Positions 10,366 to 21,114 of a DNA stretch of 62,000 bases are shown here, one piece after another. Location: NCBI GenBank assembly GCA_014529385.2, contig CM043967.1:86417278-86479277 (forward strand), in the 5' to 3' direction. Both the position numbers and the translations under genes were made by a program. The DNA comes from Adiantum capillus-veneris. Lineage: Eukaryota; Streptophyta; Polypodiopsida; Polypodiales; Pteridaceae. The notes beneath the pieces are model-generated. The model ran no database searches and was not told the origin of the DNA. It saw nothing but the letters and a program-made list of their open reading frames with translations. Numbering within the stretch: the first letter of the stretch is position 1; each line of letters starts with the position of its first letter.

Positions 10366-11910
10366 CTACCCTACAGCTAACTGCTTGCGAAAATGCGCAA
10401 AGCTCCTTGAGGGAAGTCCTTTTGTAAGTAGATCAGCAGGATTTTCTGTGGTGTGAACTTTGACAAGATGAGGTTGCTTATCCTCGAGCATTTCCCTGAT
10501 GAAATGATACTTCACATCCACATGCTTTGTCTTTGAGTGATAAACTGGATTGCGAGCCAATTGTATAGCACTTTGACTATCACAATATAACACAGTCATC
10601 TCTTCTTTGATTCCCAAATCTGTTACTAGTCGATTAAGCCAAATTGATTCTTTGCATGCCTCTGATGCTGCAACATATTCAGCCTCTGTAGTAGACTGAG
10701 TAACACAATCTTGTAATCTAGAACGCCATGATACTGCTCCACCAGCCAATGTAAAGACATACCCTGACATAGACCTTCGGTTGTCTAAGTCACCTGCATA
10801 ATCTGAGTCTGTAAAACCCTTTACACTTAGCTCCTGACTCCCATAGCATATACGCATACTCTTTGTAGCTTTCAGGTATCTCAATATTCCTTTCACTGCC
10901 TCCCAATGTTTCTTGCCTGGGTTTGACATGTATCGACTTACTACTCCCACTGCAAATGCAATGTCTGGGCGAGTAGCAATCATTGCATACATCAAACTAC
11001 CCACTGCAGACGCATATGGAATCTTATCCATTTCAGCCTGTTCTTCCTCAGACACAGGACAATCTTGTTTGCTAAGTTTCAAATATGGTGGCAATGGAAC
11101 ACTCAATGCCTTTCCCTTCTCCATATTGAAACGTTGCAAAACCTTGTCAATATACTCTGTTTGAGATAACCAAATCAAATTCTTTGATCTGTCTCTCTCA
11201 ATGCGCATACCAAGTATATGACTTGCCTCACCCATGTCTTTCATGTCAAACGATTTTGCCATCTTTGACTTCAAAGCTGAAATTTCTTCCAAGTGCTTGC
11301 CAGCAATCAACATGTCATCCACATACAAAATAAGGATCAGCCAACTGCCATCCTTAGCCTTCTTTGTATATAGACAATGATCGAACTCACTACGTGTGTA
11401 GCCTTGAGAAAGCATAAACTTGTGGAATTTATGGTACCATGCCCTCGGTGATTGTTTTAAGCCATAAAGACTCTTTAACAACTGGCATACCCAATCTTCC
11501 TTGCCTTTCTCAACAAACCCTTCTGGCTGCTGCATGTAAATTTCCACATCTAAATCACCATGCAAGAACGCTGTCTTGACATCCATTTGGTGCAACACCA
11601 AATCTAATATGGCAACCAATGCAAGAAATCATCTCAATGTAGTCATCTTGACCACCGGAGAGAAGAGTTCATCAAAGTCAATGCCTTGTTCTTGCTTAAA
11701 GCCCTTGGTGACAAGCCTTGCTTTGTACTTTGGCTGACTATCATGAGCGGTGATCTTATACCTGTAAACCCATTTACAAGGTAGAGCCTTTTTGCCTTGT
11801 GGTAATTTAACTAGCTTCCATGTCTTGTTTTTATGCAGAGCTGTCATCTCTGACTGCATGGACAATTGCCAATTCCCGGAGTCCTTCATTTGCACTGCTC
11901 CTTGTAACAT
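10366..11910 (-). pseudogene. copia-1 reverse transcriptase and RNase H, one nonsense codon
   Basis: One frame from 11910 to a stop at 10366-10368, broken only by TGA at 11629-11631. RT begins with [28 protein letters not shown] and QMDVKTAFLHGDL are the copia RT blocks, and ILYVDDMLIAG carries the catalytic YVDD. RNase H follows with FTDSDYAGDLDNRRS (Asp), STTEAEYVAASEA (Glu) and YCDSQSAIQLA (Asp), ending with ENPADLLTKGL. These enzymes copy element RNA to cDNA in the cytoplasmic particle. The stop falls just before the conserved LALVAILDLVLHQMDV segment. The upstream frame change near 11900 separates this from integrase. Confidence 0.93.
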
Positions 11911-13481
11911 GAAGGCTCATTGCAATCAGTCAACATGACATAGTTCATAGATGGAACAAACCTATCAGGAGGTCGTGTGACACGTCCAAATCTACGCACA
12001 ATAGGTGGCTCAGGCTCAGCCACAACCTGTGGTTCCACTCTATCCTGTCCTTGCTCCTCTTGAGCCCTGACATTTTTTCTTGCACGTGCAGGTCCATATT
12101 CTTGGAAGACAACTCTTCTAATCTCCTCAACCCTCTCTGGTTTATAATGATATTTGGATTCATTAAAGTGAACATCATTGTTGCGGACAACCTTTCTGGA
12201 TTCGGGATCCCAAAGTCTGTACCCCATCTCACCAGAATTACCATAGCCTAGAAAGATGCACTTTCTACTCTTTGGCTCAAGTTTGTTCCTAAATTCCTTT
12301 GGAACGTGAGTATATGCCTCACAACCAAAGACTCTGAGATGCTTGTATGAGGGCATTTTGCCTGACCATACCATCTCTGGCACTGAATCCTTCTGCAAAA
12401 CCTTGCTAGGAGATCTATTTACAAGATGAACAGCTGTTGATACAGCTTCAGCCCAAAACCCATTTGGCAGCTGTGCATTAGACAACATACTTCTGACCTT
12501 CTCTTGTATGGTCCTATTCATCCTCTCAGCAACACCATTTTGAGGAGGATTGTAAGGAGCAGTAAGTTCACGTTTTATACCTTTTGACTCACAAAAGTCT
12601 TGAAAGGCCTTTGAAACATACTCTCCACCATTGTCAGTGCGTAAGCATTTAAGCTTCTTGCCACTCTGATTCTCCACAAGTGTCACAAACGTTTTGAAAA
12701 CACTAAACGCTTCATCCTTGTGCTTGAGAAAGTAAACCCATACTTTCCTCGAGTAATCATCTATAAATGTCATAAAGTAAGAAGCTCCCCCTAGAGATAG
12801 GTTAGGCATAGGTCCACACAAATCACTATGAACAAGTGCCAACTGTGTATCTCTTCTACTGCTTCTATGCTTATGTGGCCACTGTGTTTGCTTACCATAC
12901 AGACAATGTTCATAGAATTCAAAATCATTAAATGAAAAGCCAGGCAAATAACCAGAATGAGACAAGATTTCCATTCCCTTCTTGGACATATGTCCTAACC
13001 GGCTATGCCACAAAGAAACGTTCGGCTGCTCGGTTACATTGATTACATTTTTAGAGACATTTGATACATAAATCATGTAAAGTCCTCCAGACTTTACTCC
13101 ATGTGCTACTGTCATAGAACCCTTGGATATCTTCCACATGTTCTGTCCAAAAGTGGTGACGTAGCCAGCATCATCAAGTAAACCTGTGCTGATCAAGCTC
13201 TTCGTAATTGCGGGAACATGCCTCACATTCTTCAGCGTGAAAGAAGAGCCATTCTGAAACTTCAATTGAACATCTCCAACACCTAAGATCTCACATGTCT
13301 GCCCATTGCCTAGCCGAACATGATCTTTAGTGGTCACATAAGAAGTAAACCACTCCTTGTTTGGAGACACATGAAGTGATGCCCCTGAGTCTATAATCCA
13401 GTCACTGAGTGCATTTCCATCAAATGTTGTAAGAAGAGCTGAGTCCATTGTATTCTTCAAGAAGTAGATGTCTCCTGACAC
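11886..13481 (-). pseudogene. copia-1 protease and integrase
   Basis: The open frame carries the aspartic protease motif (WIIDSGASLHVSP, near residue 30), then a GAG-pre-integrase zinc region (LWHSRLGHMSKKGMEIL and CLYGKQ), and the integrase core: LVHSDLCGPM (D), LRTDNGGEYVS (D) and PPQNGVAERMNRTI (E). The C-terminal part reaches RVTRPPDRFVPSMNY before the frame is lost near 11900. The frame begins on a GTG overlapping the gag stop (tagtg at 13483-13479) and is open further upstream, so either a one-base lesion or a gag-pol frameshift separates it from gag. Related copia elements usually have a single gag-pol frame, so I favour a lesion. Confidence 0.9.
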
Positions 13482-14344
13482 TAGACTGCATCCTCTGCAA
13501 TAGTGTTTGTCACATTTATTTCTTGAATCTTCACTGAGGACTTGTTCTTCTCACCATGGTCTTCAGCTTTCTCTTTGCCTTTTTCTGCTTTCCATTCTCT
13601 GCAGTCTCTTTTCATGTGACCCTTCTTGCCACAATGGTAGCATTCTATGTCACTCTTGCCTTTAGCACTGCGGGACTTGCTACGAGACTGATTCCTCTTT
13701 CCACCTTTGTACTTTTCTTTGGTCCTTCCCCTGACAACTAAGGCTGTTCCTTTGCCTTTGTCCATTGTCTTTCTATTGGTTTCTTCAGTAAGAAGACTTC
13801 CTTCTACACCTGCTATGTTCAAACCATCTGGAGGTGCAGAATTACTCAAAGCTGTGCGAAAAGTGTCCCAACTTTCCGGCAAGGTGATCAACAGGAACAT
13901 AGCTCTAACAGGTTCATCAAACTTGATACCTTGAGCTGACAACTGACTATAGATTGTGTTGACTTCATTCAGATGATTGGACATAGGTGTCCCTTCTTTC
14001 ATCTTCAAGTCAACAAGCTTCTTAAGCCAGTATACCTGTGAGGCTGCACTCTGCTTCTCATAAAGATCACTCAGCTTTAACCATGCTTGATAAGCCGACA
14101 TCTCGTCTGCTACATTGAAGTAAACGCTTTCTGCCAAAGTCAGCATAATGGTAGAAAGTGCCAATTCATCCATTTCGCTCCATTCATCTTCGTCCATATC
14201 TTCTGGTTTTATCCCCTTGAGCTTTATAGGTTTTATCTGCTTCTTTTGTACCAACACGTGCCAAATCTGCTTCTTCCACAATGGGAAATTGGTTCCATCC
14301 AGCTTCTTGATATTGTAAAGAGCAGTGTCCTGTGATCCAGCCAT
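13481..14344 (-). CDS. copia-1 gag, open frame
   Basis: 287 codons from ATG. The N-terminus has the copia gag block (YNIKKLDGTNFPLWKKQI, residues 10-27), a helical middle (DLYEKQSAASQVYWLKKL; ITLPESWDTFRTALSNS), and a CCHC zinc knuckle CYHCGKKGHMKRDC at about residues 235-248 in a Lys/Arg-rich region. Gag builds the particle and packages RNA. The TAG at 13481-13483 ends it 31 residues after the knuckle's basic tail. This is the only open reading frame left in the element. Confidence 0.88.
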   Translation of the reverse strand: MAGSQDTALYNIKKLDGTNFPLWKKQIWHVLVQKKQIKPIKLKGIKPEDMDEDEWSEMDELALSTIMLTLAESVYFNVADEMSAYQAWLKLSDLYEKQSAASQVYWLKKLVDLKMKEGTPMSNHLNEVNTIYSQLSAQGIKFDEPVRAMFLLITLPESWDTFRTALSNSAPPDGLNIAGVEGSLLTEETNRKTMDKGKGTALVVRGRTKEKYKGGKRNQSRSKSRSAKGKSDIECYHCGKKGHMKRDCREWKAEKGKEKAEDHGEKNKSSVKIQEINVTNTIAEDAV

Positions 14345-15427
14345 AGCTACGCTTCACAGTGGTTTACTTTCTTGGGAAAAATTCAGCAGAGTTTCCCCTG
14401 TAAACTGACCTCTGAATCAATATCAACCTGTCAAATGAACCAAGAAAGCTTCAGATTCTGCATAAATTTTGGCAGAGTCTCCTTTGTAAAATGGCTCTGG
14501 TGTACTAAAAACAGACCAAAAAACAGCTAAAAAAACAGTGTCTCTCTGACACTGTAAGCTGCGGGTAAACCTGTCCTGCACCTGTACTGTCTCTGACTGT
14601 CCTGTTCTTGTCCTATAAGCATAGAATATGACAATGCCTCAACGGCAGTAAAGCAAAGATGCAATCCCAACTGTCTAACTCACAGTCAATACATCCTAGC
14701 TGCCTATCTAAGGGTGCTCGAGGGATCGCTCCAAGACCTGTATCACCGAAAGGATCTCAACATTTGAGAATCCCCCAGCTCAATAAAACCTCACTCGACC
14801 CTCAACAAAGGCTGCAGTAAATCTGACAGTACATAGACTTCCCACAAAGTCATACATCCACAAATTTCCCACTGTATGCTGTAACCGCTGCGGCGGTTGT
14901 TTGTTGCGTGACTCACAGCCAACAAACCCTCAACAGACATACATCATCTCTGACAATACATCCCATGTGGAAGTACCTGCAATGTCAGGATGAAATCTGG
15001 AATATCAAGCAGCAAACACAAGCTACCTGATGAACTAGTGGATGTCGCCTACAGTCTGTGTATAGATGCGCCCATGTTGTATGCGACACGCCTCCAAGAA
15101 CTGTGAGCCGTCCTTCGATGTGTAGACAGTCACAAATCAACACTCTGGGAGTGTCGATATCCTCAGCACCTGCAGTCGTAGGCCAAAAACCCCAAATTTG
15201 CAGAGTCGGATCTGCACCCGTCGAGACCACGTAGTCGAAAATGGCCTGCGTAGACCTTTGTCGAAGCCGAACGGTGGCCGAGATGACCTCAGAATGAATT
15301 TCTAACAACACCGAGCCCTTCGTGCTCACCCACGAGATTTGGGGCCGTGTCTTTGCCTGTCGAATTTCACTCCAATCTGAGCTGGTGACTCTAGCCTCCT
15401 GCAGTGCTGCCCCGAGCCTCGATCTGA
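14345..15427 (-). other. copia-1 untranslated leader
   Basis: About 1.1 kb between the primer site and the gag ATG. Both strands are rich in stops, and I see no domain. A long leader of this kind usually holds packaging signals, which cannot be shown here. Confidence 0.6.
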
Positions 15428-15439
15428 GCTCTGATACCA
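15428..15439 (-). other. copia-1 primer-binding site (initiator Met tRNA)
   Basis: TGGTATCAGAGC on the minus strand, two bases inside the 5' LTR boundary at 15442. Confidence 0.93.
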
Positions 15440-15441
15440 GT

Positions 15442-15633
15442 TGAAGGAGTACGAGCGGAAGTGCGATGCGAGAGAGAGTGCGAGAAGAAGATCACGACGA
15501 TATGGTGAACTCGCTCTACTGTAATGTGTAGAGCATAGTGAGTTTTGATTAGGTTTTTACAAAAGAATATGTGTACATACCTGGCGGCCCGCCCACTTAC
15601 CTGGGCGACCACATTGGGCTTTATACCCCAACA
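15442..15633 (-). repeat. copia-1 5' LTR
   Basis: 192 bp with TG...CA ends, paired with 10077-10268. The right flank continues with a GA-rich tract (agagagagaga). Confidence 0.93.
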
Positions 15634-15764
15634 AGAGAGAGAGAAGAGGGAGAGAAGAGGGAGCAGCCACATTGAGTATTGAGTAATGCAGGAGGCAAGT
15701 TCTATCAAATTGTTGTATTTAAATGTGAACTCTCTAGCACTCCATATTGCCAATGCAAAGGAAG

Positions 15765-15826
<62 letters not shown>

Positions 15827-16470
15827 CAAGAAGGTAGCGTTTTGAACGATGCAAAACACACCTCCAATAAAGCCTCTCAAATAGGGCTAGCAACAACCAC
15901 TAATTTTTGACATCATTACCATAAATTTGACAAGTTAATTTTTAAAAGATATTTTTCTCTCCACATGATTATTGATTTAAAAGGTAGAGAAGCCATATCA
16001 AACACAAATAAAAGTTTAGATATAATGCATAATTGTAGCAAAGCTTCATACACATTGTAATGGCACCATTGAAAGTATAACATGATATTACGATGTTTGA
16101 ACCATATAGAAACACATACTTTCACCCTCTCATTATAGTACTCACAAGTAGCGTAAATATCTCAATGCTTTGTAATTTTCTTATTATTACTTTCCCCTGT
16201 TTTTCTCAATTTTTGGGATCGCTCGTGAAAAACTACTTGAGGTTTGGGATTCCTTGTATTTCTCACCCACACATGGCTCTATAGTCATTATACAAAAATG
16301 CAGTACGTCTCTAAACCATCATATACAAAAGTGCTAGTCATTACACAAACGGAGTGCTTATACATCATTTGGAGCATCAATCACAGGCACCATATCATCC
16401 ACTTCCTCCGCGTGCAAACAGTCTGGATCCACATCTTTTGAATCCCACTCAATTTTGTTAGCAGAGTGGG
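15634..16470. other. Gene-free AT-rich stretch with (GA)n
   Basis: Contains (GA)n at 15769-15822. The bases at about 15669-15712 resemble 9920-9965 on the other side of copia-1 (cacattga.t.ttga.taat...ggaggcaagttc), suggesting an older local duplication. No coding signal is seen. Confidence 0.6.
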
Positions 16471-16479
16471 ATTCACTTG

Positions 16480-18760
16480 CAGTTGTTGTATGGGTCTATA
16501 AGCATCAAAAGCTTTGCTCTATACCTTGTGTGGTTATCCTTGCTAGCTTGTGCATTAGTCGCATATTGCAAAAGACGTAATCTAAGTATACAACTCATTT
16601 TGGACTCAATCTATTCTTTTCTTTGTGTGCACAAAATGAAAAGATGACCAATTTTGCTCACAGCTTCCACTACAGACAATTACTGAGATAAGAACCTGAT
16701 AGCCACATGTTATAGCTCCACTTTCTCCCCTCCATATTTTTTCCACCAAATAGGTTCACTCAATGTCTTAATTGCATCTATATACCATGGATACCCAAAC
16801 TTCCTTCGCTATTGGTGTAGGCTATCTTTTACATATAAGCTACCTTGCCATCTGTATCACCTAATAACTATACACGCACTTTCTTAAAATTATTTATGAC
16901 CTCATTATTAGAAGATTGATTGTGCATTTGAAACTTTTGATCCAACACAAATCCTACCCCATGTAAAGGGGTGTGTAATTGATCCCAATGTTTCTCAGTA
17001 AAGGACATCATCACGTTTTTCTCTCATGCTACAAAGGATGTTCTCTCCTTTAACTTGCAAACAGCCTCATGCATGTACCAATAGACCCACCCAAATATGA
17101 ACCCATATTTAGCAACCAAGTGCATTAGATGCACACAAGGCTCAATAACAGTGACAATGTTTTCCACATTTCTCCACAACACTGGAGAGTTTACAAGTTG
17201 GTGGCTATAGCCTCATTGTGGGGATACTTGTGAATCCATTTTTTTCCAAATTTCTCCAGAACACTAGAGAGTTTATAAGGTGATAGCACTTGGTGGCTGC
17301 AACATCATAGTGAGGATACGTGTGAATCAAAATATCCCATTGCTTGCCTACGAACTGTTTCACAAAGGGCTGCTTAACCTCCTGCAACATTTCTGGAACG
17401 TAGTACGCAGTTGCAAACTGCGTCTCACAAAAGATCTATAAATTCTTGCTGGGTGATTTAGTTTTAATAGAGCATAAGTAAAATCATGCTGTCTAATGAA
17501 CTTGACGACATGATTAGCATCTATTAGAGTTTGTTGTTACGATACATATATGGTAGTGATGTGTGTGAGCACACTTTGGACTGTCGAGGCATTTTTTCCC
17601 TCAACAGGAGGTTTTTCTCCCCTTGCATTGCACATATTCCCATCACTCTATGGCTAACTTATCTTTCATCTCACACTAAGTAATACAACTCTCCGTTGTG
17701 TGCCTTGAGCTTGTTCGTCTTCTCCAAGCTGTGTTTGTTTCCTTGCAACCCTATTTCCAACATCTACCCCATTGAAGACAATTTCCCAAAGTCTTTAAGA
17801 AGCAAATTCAAAGTGTGGGTAGCACATGGAACCGAGGTAATCTCACGATACTTGATTTTGATTGCACGCCTTGCACCTTTGTAGTTAGATGTATTGTTTG
17901 CGACAATAGCAGTGACATTTTTGGGTCAACCAACTTTTTGAATTGAACGCTCATATATGGCTGCTAGAATATTTTGTGTTTTTTCTGTGTCAATTGCTTC
18001 AATAAAAATGGATCCTCCTCGACAAATTAGCAACACATTTATCAAAGTTTTTTTTAATACAATTTATCCATCCATTAAGAGCAATTGTACATCCATATTG
18101 TGGCACGTACTCAAGGGCTGTATGCTTCATAATACTCTCTGATGAAGCTTTCGCTTAATCTTAATATTTTGTACGCATCTTGTTGTGATCAAGTGCCACA
18201 AACCCTTTTTTCTGTTCTCATCAAAGCATCCTTGAAGATAGGATTATGGATAACCTTAAAGGGAATTCCACATGCGACAAAAGCTTGGGTCTACTTGATA
18301 TGTAGCTCAAGCAACCATTGCTTGTCAACCAAATTTTGATACAAAGCAGATCCACTATGTGTATGTTGACCACCAGCCAATGCTACACCGCATCCTTTTA
18401 AATGAGAAGTGGAAGGTATGGGGCCCGTATGGGGTTGGAGCTACTAGACCCCTGATTGTATGCAATAGTAGTGGGGAAGGTTTGCTTACTTCATCTTTGA
18501 AATTCATCTCCACATCCCTCTCAATAGGTAAATACATCAATTTTTGATCGGTCTTTCTTTACCCTTCATCAAGTACTCTCTTTGCCTTGAGCACCTATTC
18601 AGGAAATTTTTCATGGATACCTTTGGGAGAGTTTTTCCAAGCTAGCATATTTCAAGGAATTTTGAACACATGTCCTTTTATCCTTTGTGCATTCCCACTA
18701 AATTTATGGCCACAAGATTTGCACCTCAACCTCGATGAAGTATTTCCTACTATTAATTCA
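16480..18760 (-). pseudogene. hAT transposase (BED - DUF659 - hATC type), heavily decayed
   Basis: Minus-strand fragments lie in the correct order for a plant hAT transposase, which cuts and pastes DNA with 8-bp target duplications. N-terminus near 18735-18650: a BED zinc-finger segment, LRCKSCGHKFSGNAQRIKGH. Middle near 18030-17740: DUF659 blocks FIEAIDTEKTQNILAAIYE and SVPCATHTLNLLLKDFGKL. Then near 16960, KHWDQLHTPLHGVGFVLD and, near 16745, WWKKYGG. C-terminus near 16650: NWSSFHFVHTKKRNRLS, the dimerisation block. Many stops and frameshifts separate these pieces, so no long frame survives. I did not find terminal inverted repeats. Confidence 0.85.
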
Positions 18761-18769
18761 TCTACATAG

Positions 18770-19030
18770 CTTCACTCATATCCTTTCACAATATTGTAAA
18801 GGGATCTATGAACATCAACAAAACTATCTATCAACATAATTAGTTTCAATCTATACCAATCATTACTATTTTATTTAAAAATTATACTATTATCATTGCT
18901 ATATTATTTAAAGATCAACAATCATTTACGGTGTCTACAAACATAATTATCAACAATTCTATAATTTCCTAAATTTTAAATCTTTGTTCTTGAGTTTTGT
19001 TTCATAACATATTGTTATATAAACCTTAAA
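18770..19030. other. AT-rich spacer
   Basis: No gene or repeat recognised. It separates the hAT relic from the minisatellite array. Confidence 0.5.
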
Positions 19031-19032
19031 AA

Positions 19033-19644
19033 GTCATCTTTCAAGTGTGAGCTTTCACTCTACACATGACGAGGAATCACCTAATTTATATCTATATAGC
19101 CTTCAAATGTGAGTAAACTCTTCACATGACAAGCAATTATTAACTTCTCAAACCTACTTAAATGACCTCCAAGTGTGAGTCAAACTCTACGCATGATAGG
19201 TAGTTTCTATTTACTCTACCTAAATCATTTCCAAATGTGAGTCAAACTCTACACAAGGCAAGAGATTAATATTCTACCCACCTAAATCACCTCCATTGTG
19301 AGCATTTCTCATCAACACTTGGTAGGCAATGGAGAAACAAATTTACCTGAGTTACTTTTATGTGTGAGCATGGCCCTACACAAAGAAGTAACTACTAATT
19401 TAAGCTAAATTAAATCACTTTCAAGTGTGATTTTTTTTGTACACATAGTAAAAGCAATCACTAAATCTACTACGATTAACTTACTTCCAAGTGTGAGTAA
19501 AATTCTACACAAGGCTCTATTAACCATATTTTCTATTCACTACATTGTTTCTACCTATCACACTTGGTAGACACTTGGTAGACACTTTGTACACTTGGTA
19601 GGCACTTGGTAGACACTTGGTGGACACTTTGTACACTTGGTAGG
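19033..19644. repeat. Degenerate ~63-bp minisatellite, with short 'cacttggtag' subrepeats
   Basis: About eight units of 60-66 bp follow the pattern 'cctccaagtgtgagtcaaactctacac' plus a variable AT-rich half ending in 'taaatca'. From about 19563 the array changes to short repeats of cacttggtaga/cactttgta. The last four ~63-bp units reappear nearly unchanged at 25129-25369, beyond copia-2. Confidence 0.8.
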
Positions 19645-19728
19645 TGTTAGGAAATAAGACGTAGCTAAATAGATAATTGAGTAGATTACTTAATGGAGAG
19701 AGACAGATTCATATACACGAGATTATAG

Positions 19729-19769
<41 letters not shown>

Positions 19770-20344
19770 CACGATATACATGGTTCACCCAATGTGGGCT
19801 ACGTCCACGGGAAAGCAGCCACTCAATGGCTTTAGTACTTCAAAACAAGAAGTAGTTTACAAAGGGATTATACCCTTAATGGAGCTCCCGCCTTGCTTCA
19901 CTCTCACCACCTCACACTCACCTTGTTGCATCAACTTCACACTATGAAATGTGTGTAGAAATGGCCTCCTTTTATAGGCCAAAAGGGCTGCCCTCTCTTA
20001 TGAGAGACAGCCATGTGTAGCCGCCCTTGTGCGAATAAGTCCAAATCGGACTCTCCAATCCGTCCATGTGTGGCCGCCCTTGAGAAGACAAGTCCGCTTT
20101 TGAATTCGGCCACCGGCCACCGGCCATTGACTTCCGACCACCGGCCATCGGCCATTGACTGCCGGGCACCGGCCAACCGACCGGTTATTTTTCGATCAGT
20201 TTCCGGCCGCCGTCCGGCCATAATATTCCGGCGAAAAAGAATATTCCGGCAAAAAAAGTGGCTCCTCCTCATAATGGGGGCCTTACAAATGTGCGCTTTT
20301 ACCACAGAAAATTACAAGGGTAAATCAAGTCTCCATACTTAACA
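19645..20344 (-). repeat. copia-2 3' LTR
   Basis: Starts TGTTAGGAAATAAG and ends CATACTTAACA (plus-strand reading). It contains (GA)n at 19732-19765 and a GC-rich ~20-bp minisatellite of 'ccggccaycggccattgac' units at about 20107-20185. It lacks a ~66-bp segment present in the partner LTR. On the minus strand, atctcccacttgg read in reverse gives the purine tract just before it (20345-20357). Confidence 0.9.
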
Positions 20345-20404
20345 ATCTCCCACTTGGAGACTGATCTCCAAACCAAACCTGTGACTGCTTTCCATTCTGG
20401 CTTC

Positions 20405-21113
20405 TTATCCTTGAATGCCGATTGAAGATGAGCAAAAGCTCAACTTCTCCTTGTTGACCACCTTTGTAAACATGTCTGCAGGATTTTCACTTGTATGCAC
20501 CTTTCCTAGCTTTAGTTGTCCCTCTTCCAAAAGAGTGCGTATGAAGTGATATCTCACCTCAATGTGCTTTGTCCTTGAATGAAAGGCTGAGTTCTTCGCA
20601 AGATGGATAGCGCTTTGTCTATCACTATACAAGACACAATTGTCTTGTTTGAATCCAAGCTCTTCTAAGAATCTGTGAAGCCACAGAATTTCTTTGCTTG
20701 CCTCCGTCATTGCTACATACTCTGCTTCCGTGGTAGAAAGTGAAACCACTTTTTGCAGCTTTGAAGCCCAGCTTATTGTTGTGCCTCCAACCGTGAACAC
20801 ATAGGCAGTAGTGCTCCTTCGAGTATCTTTGTCACCTGCCATATCTGCATCAACATACCCTTCTAGAAAAATATCAGTTCCTCCAAAATACAAAGCATTT
20901 GTTGTTGTCCCTTTTAGATACCTAAGTATCCACTTCACAGCTTGCCAATGCTCTTTACCTGGGTTGTCCATGAACCTACTCACAACTCCCACTGCATGTG
21001 CAATGTGTGGCCTTGTCCAGACCATAGCATACATTAGAGAACCTACCGCTGCAGCATATGGAACTTTAGACATATAGGCTATCTCCTCTTGTGTCTTTGG
21101 ACACATATCCTTC
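20405..21113 (-). pseudogene. copia-2 RNase H region
   Basis: The open frame ends at 20405-20407. It starts after a one-base frame break in 'atttaaacta' near 21113. It carries the RT-RNase H connection (PYAAAVGSLMYAM) and RNase H blocks: GYVDADMAGDKDTRRS (Asp), STTEAEYVAMTEASKE (Glu), YSDRQSAIHLAKN (Asp) and ENPADMFTK. It removes the RNA strand of the RNA-DNA hybrid during reverse transcription. Sequence similarity to copia-1 is clear but moderate, so this is another family. Confidence 0.9.
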
Positions 21114-21114
21114 G

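Larger units (their letters stand above)
10077..15633 (-). mobile_element. Ty1/copia element copia-1, complete structure, broken pol
   Basis: Minus-strand LTR element of 5557 bp. LTRs are 15442-15633 (5') and 10077-10268 (3'), each 192 bp with TG...CA ends and about eight differences by eye. An iMet primer site and a polypurine tract are in place. The order gag, protease, integrase, RT, RNase H is that of copia. Flanking 5-mers are 'agaga' on both sides, a possible target duplication but uninformative because the site is (GA)n. The gag frame is open. The pol region has frame breaks near 13481 and 11900 and a nonsense codon at 11629-11631. Confidence 0.93.

Noticed and set aside
15428-15439. 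tRNA gene fragments suggested by TGGTATCAGAGC
   Set aside because: Each occurrence is just inside an LTR and is a primer-binding site. No cloverleaf is present.
19550-19650. CRISPR-like array of cacttggtag repeats
   Set aside because: Repeats are direct, short and without unique spacers, in a eukaryotic context; a minisatellite.
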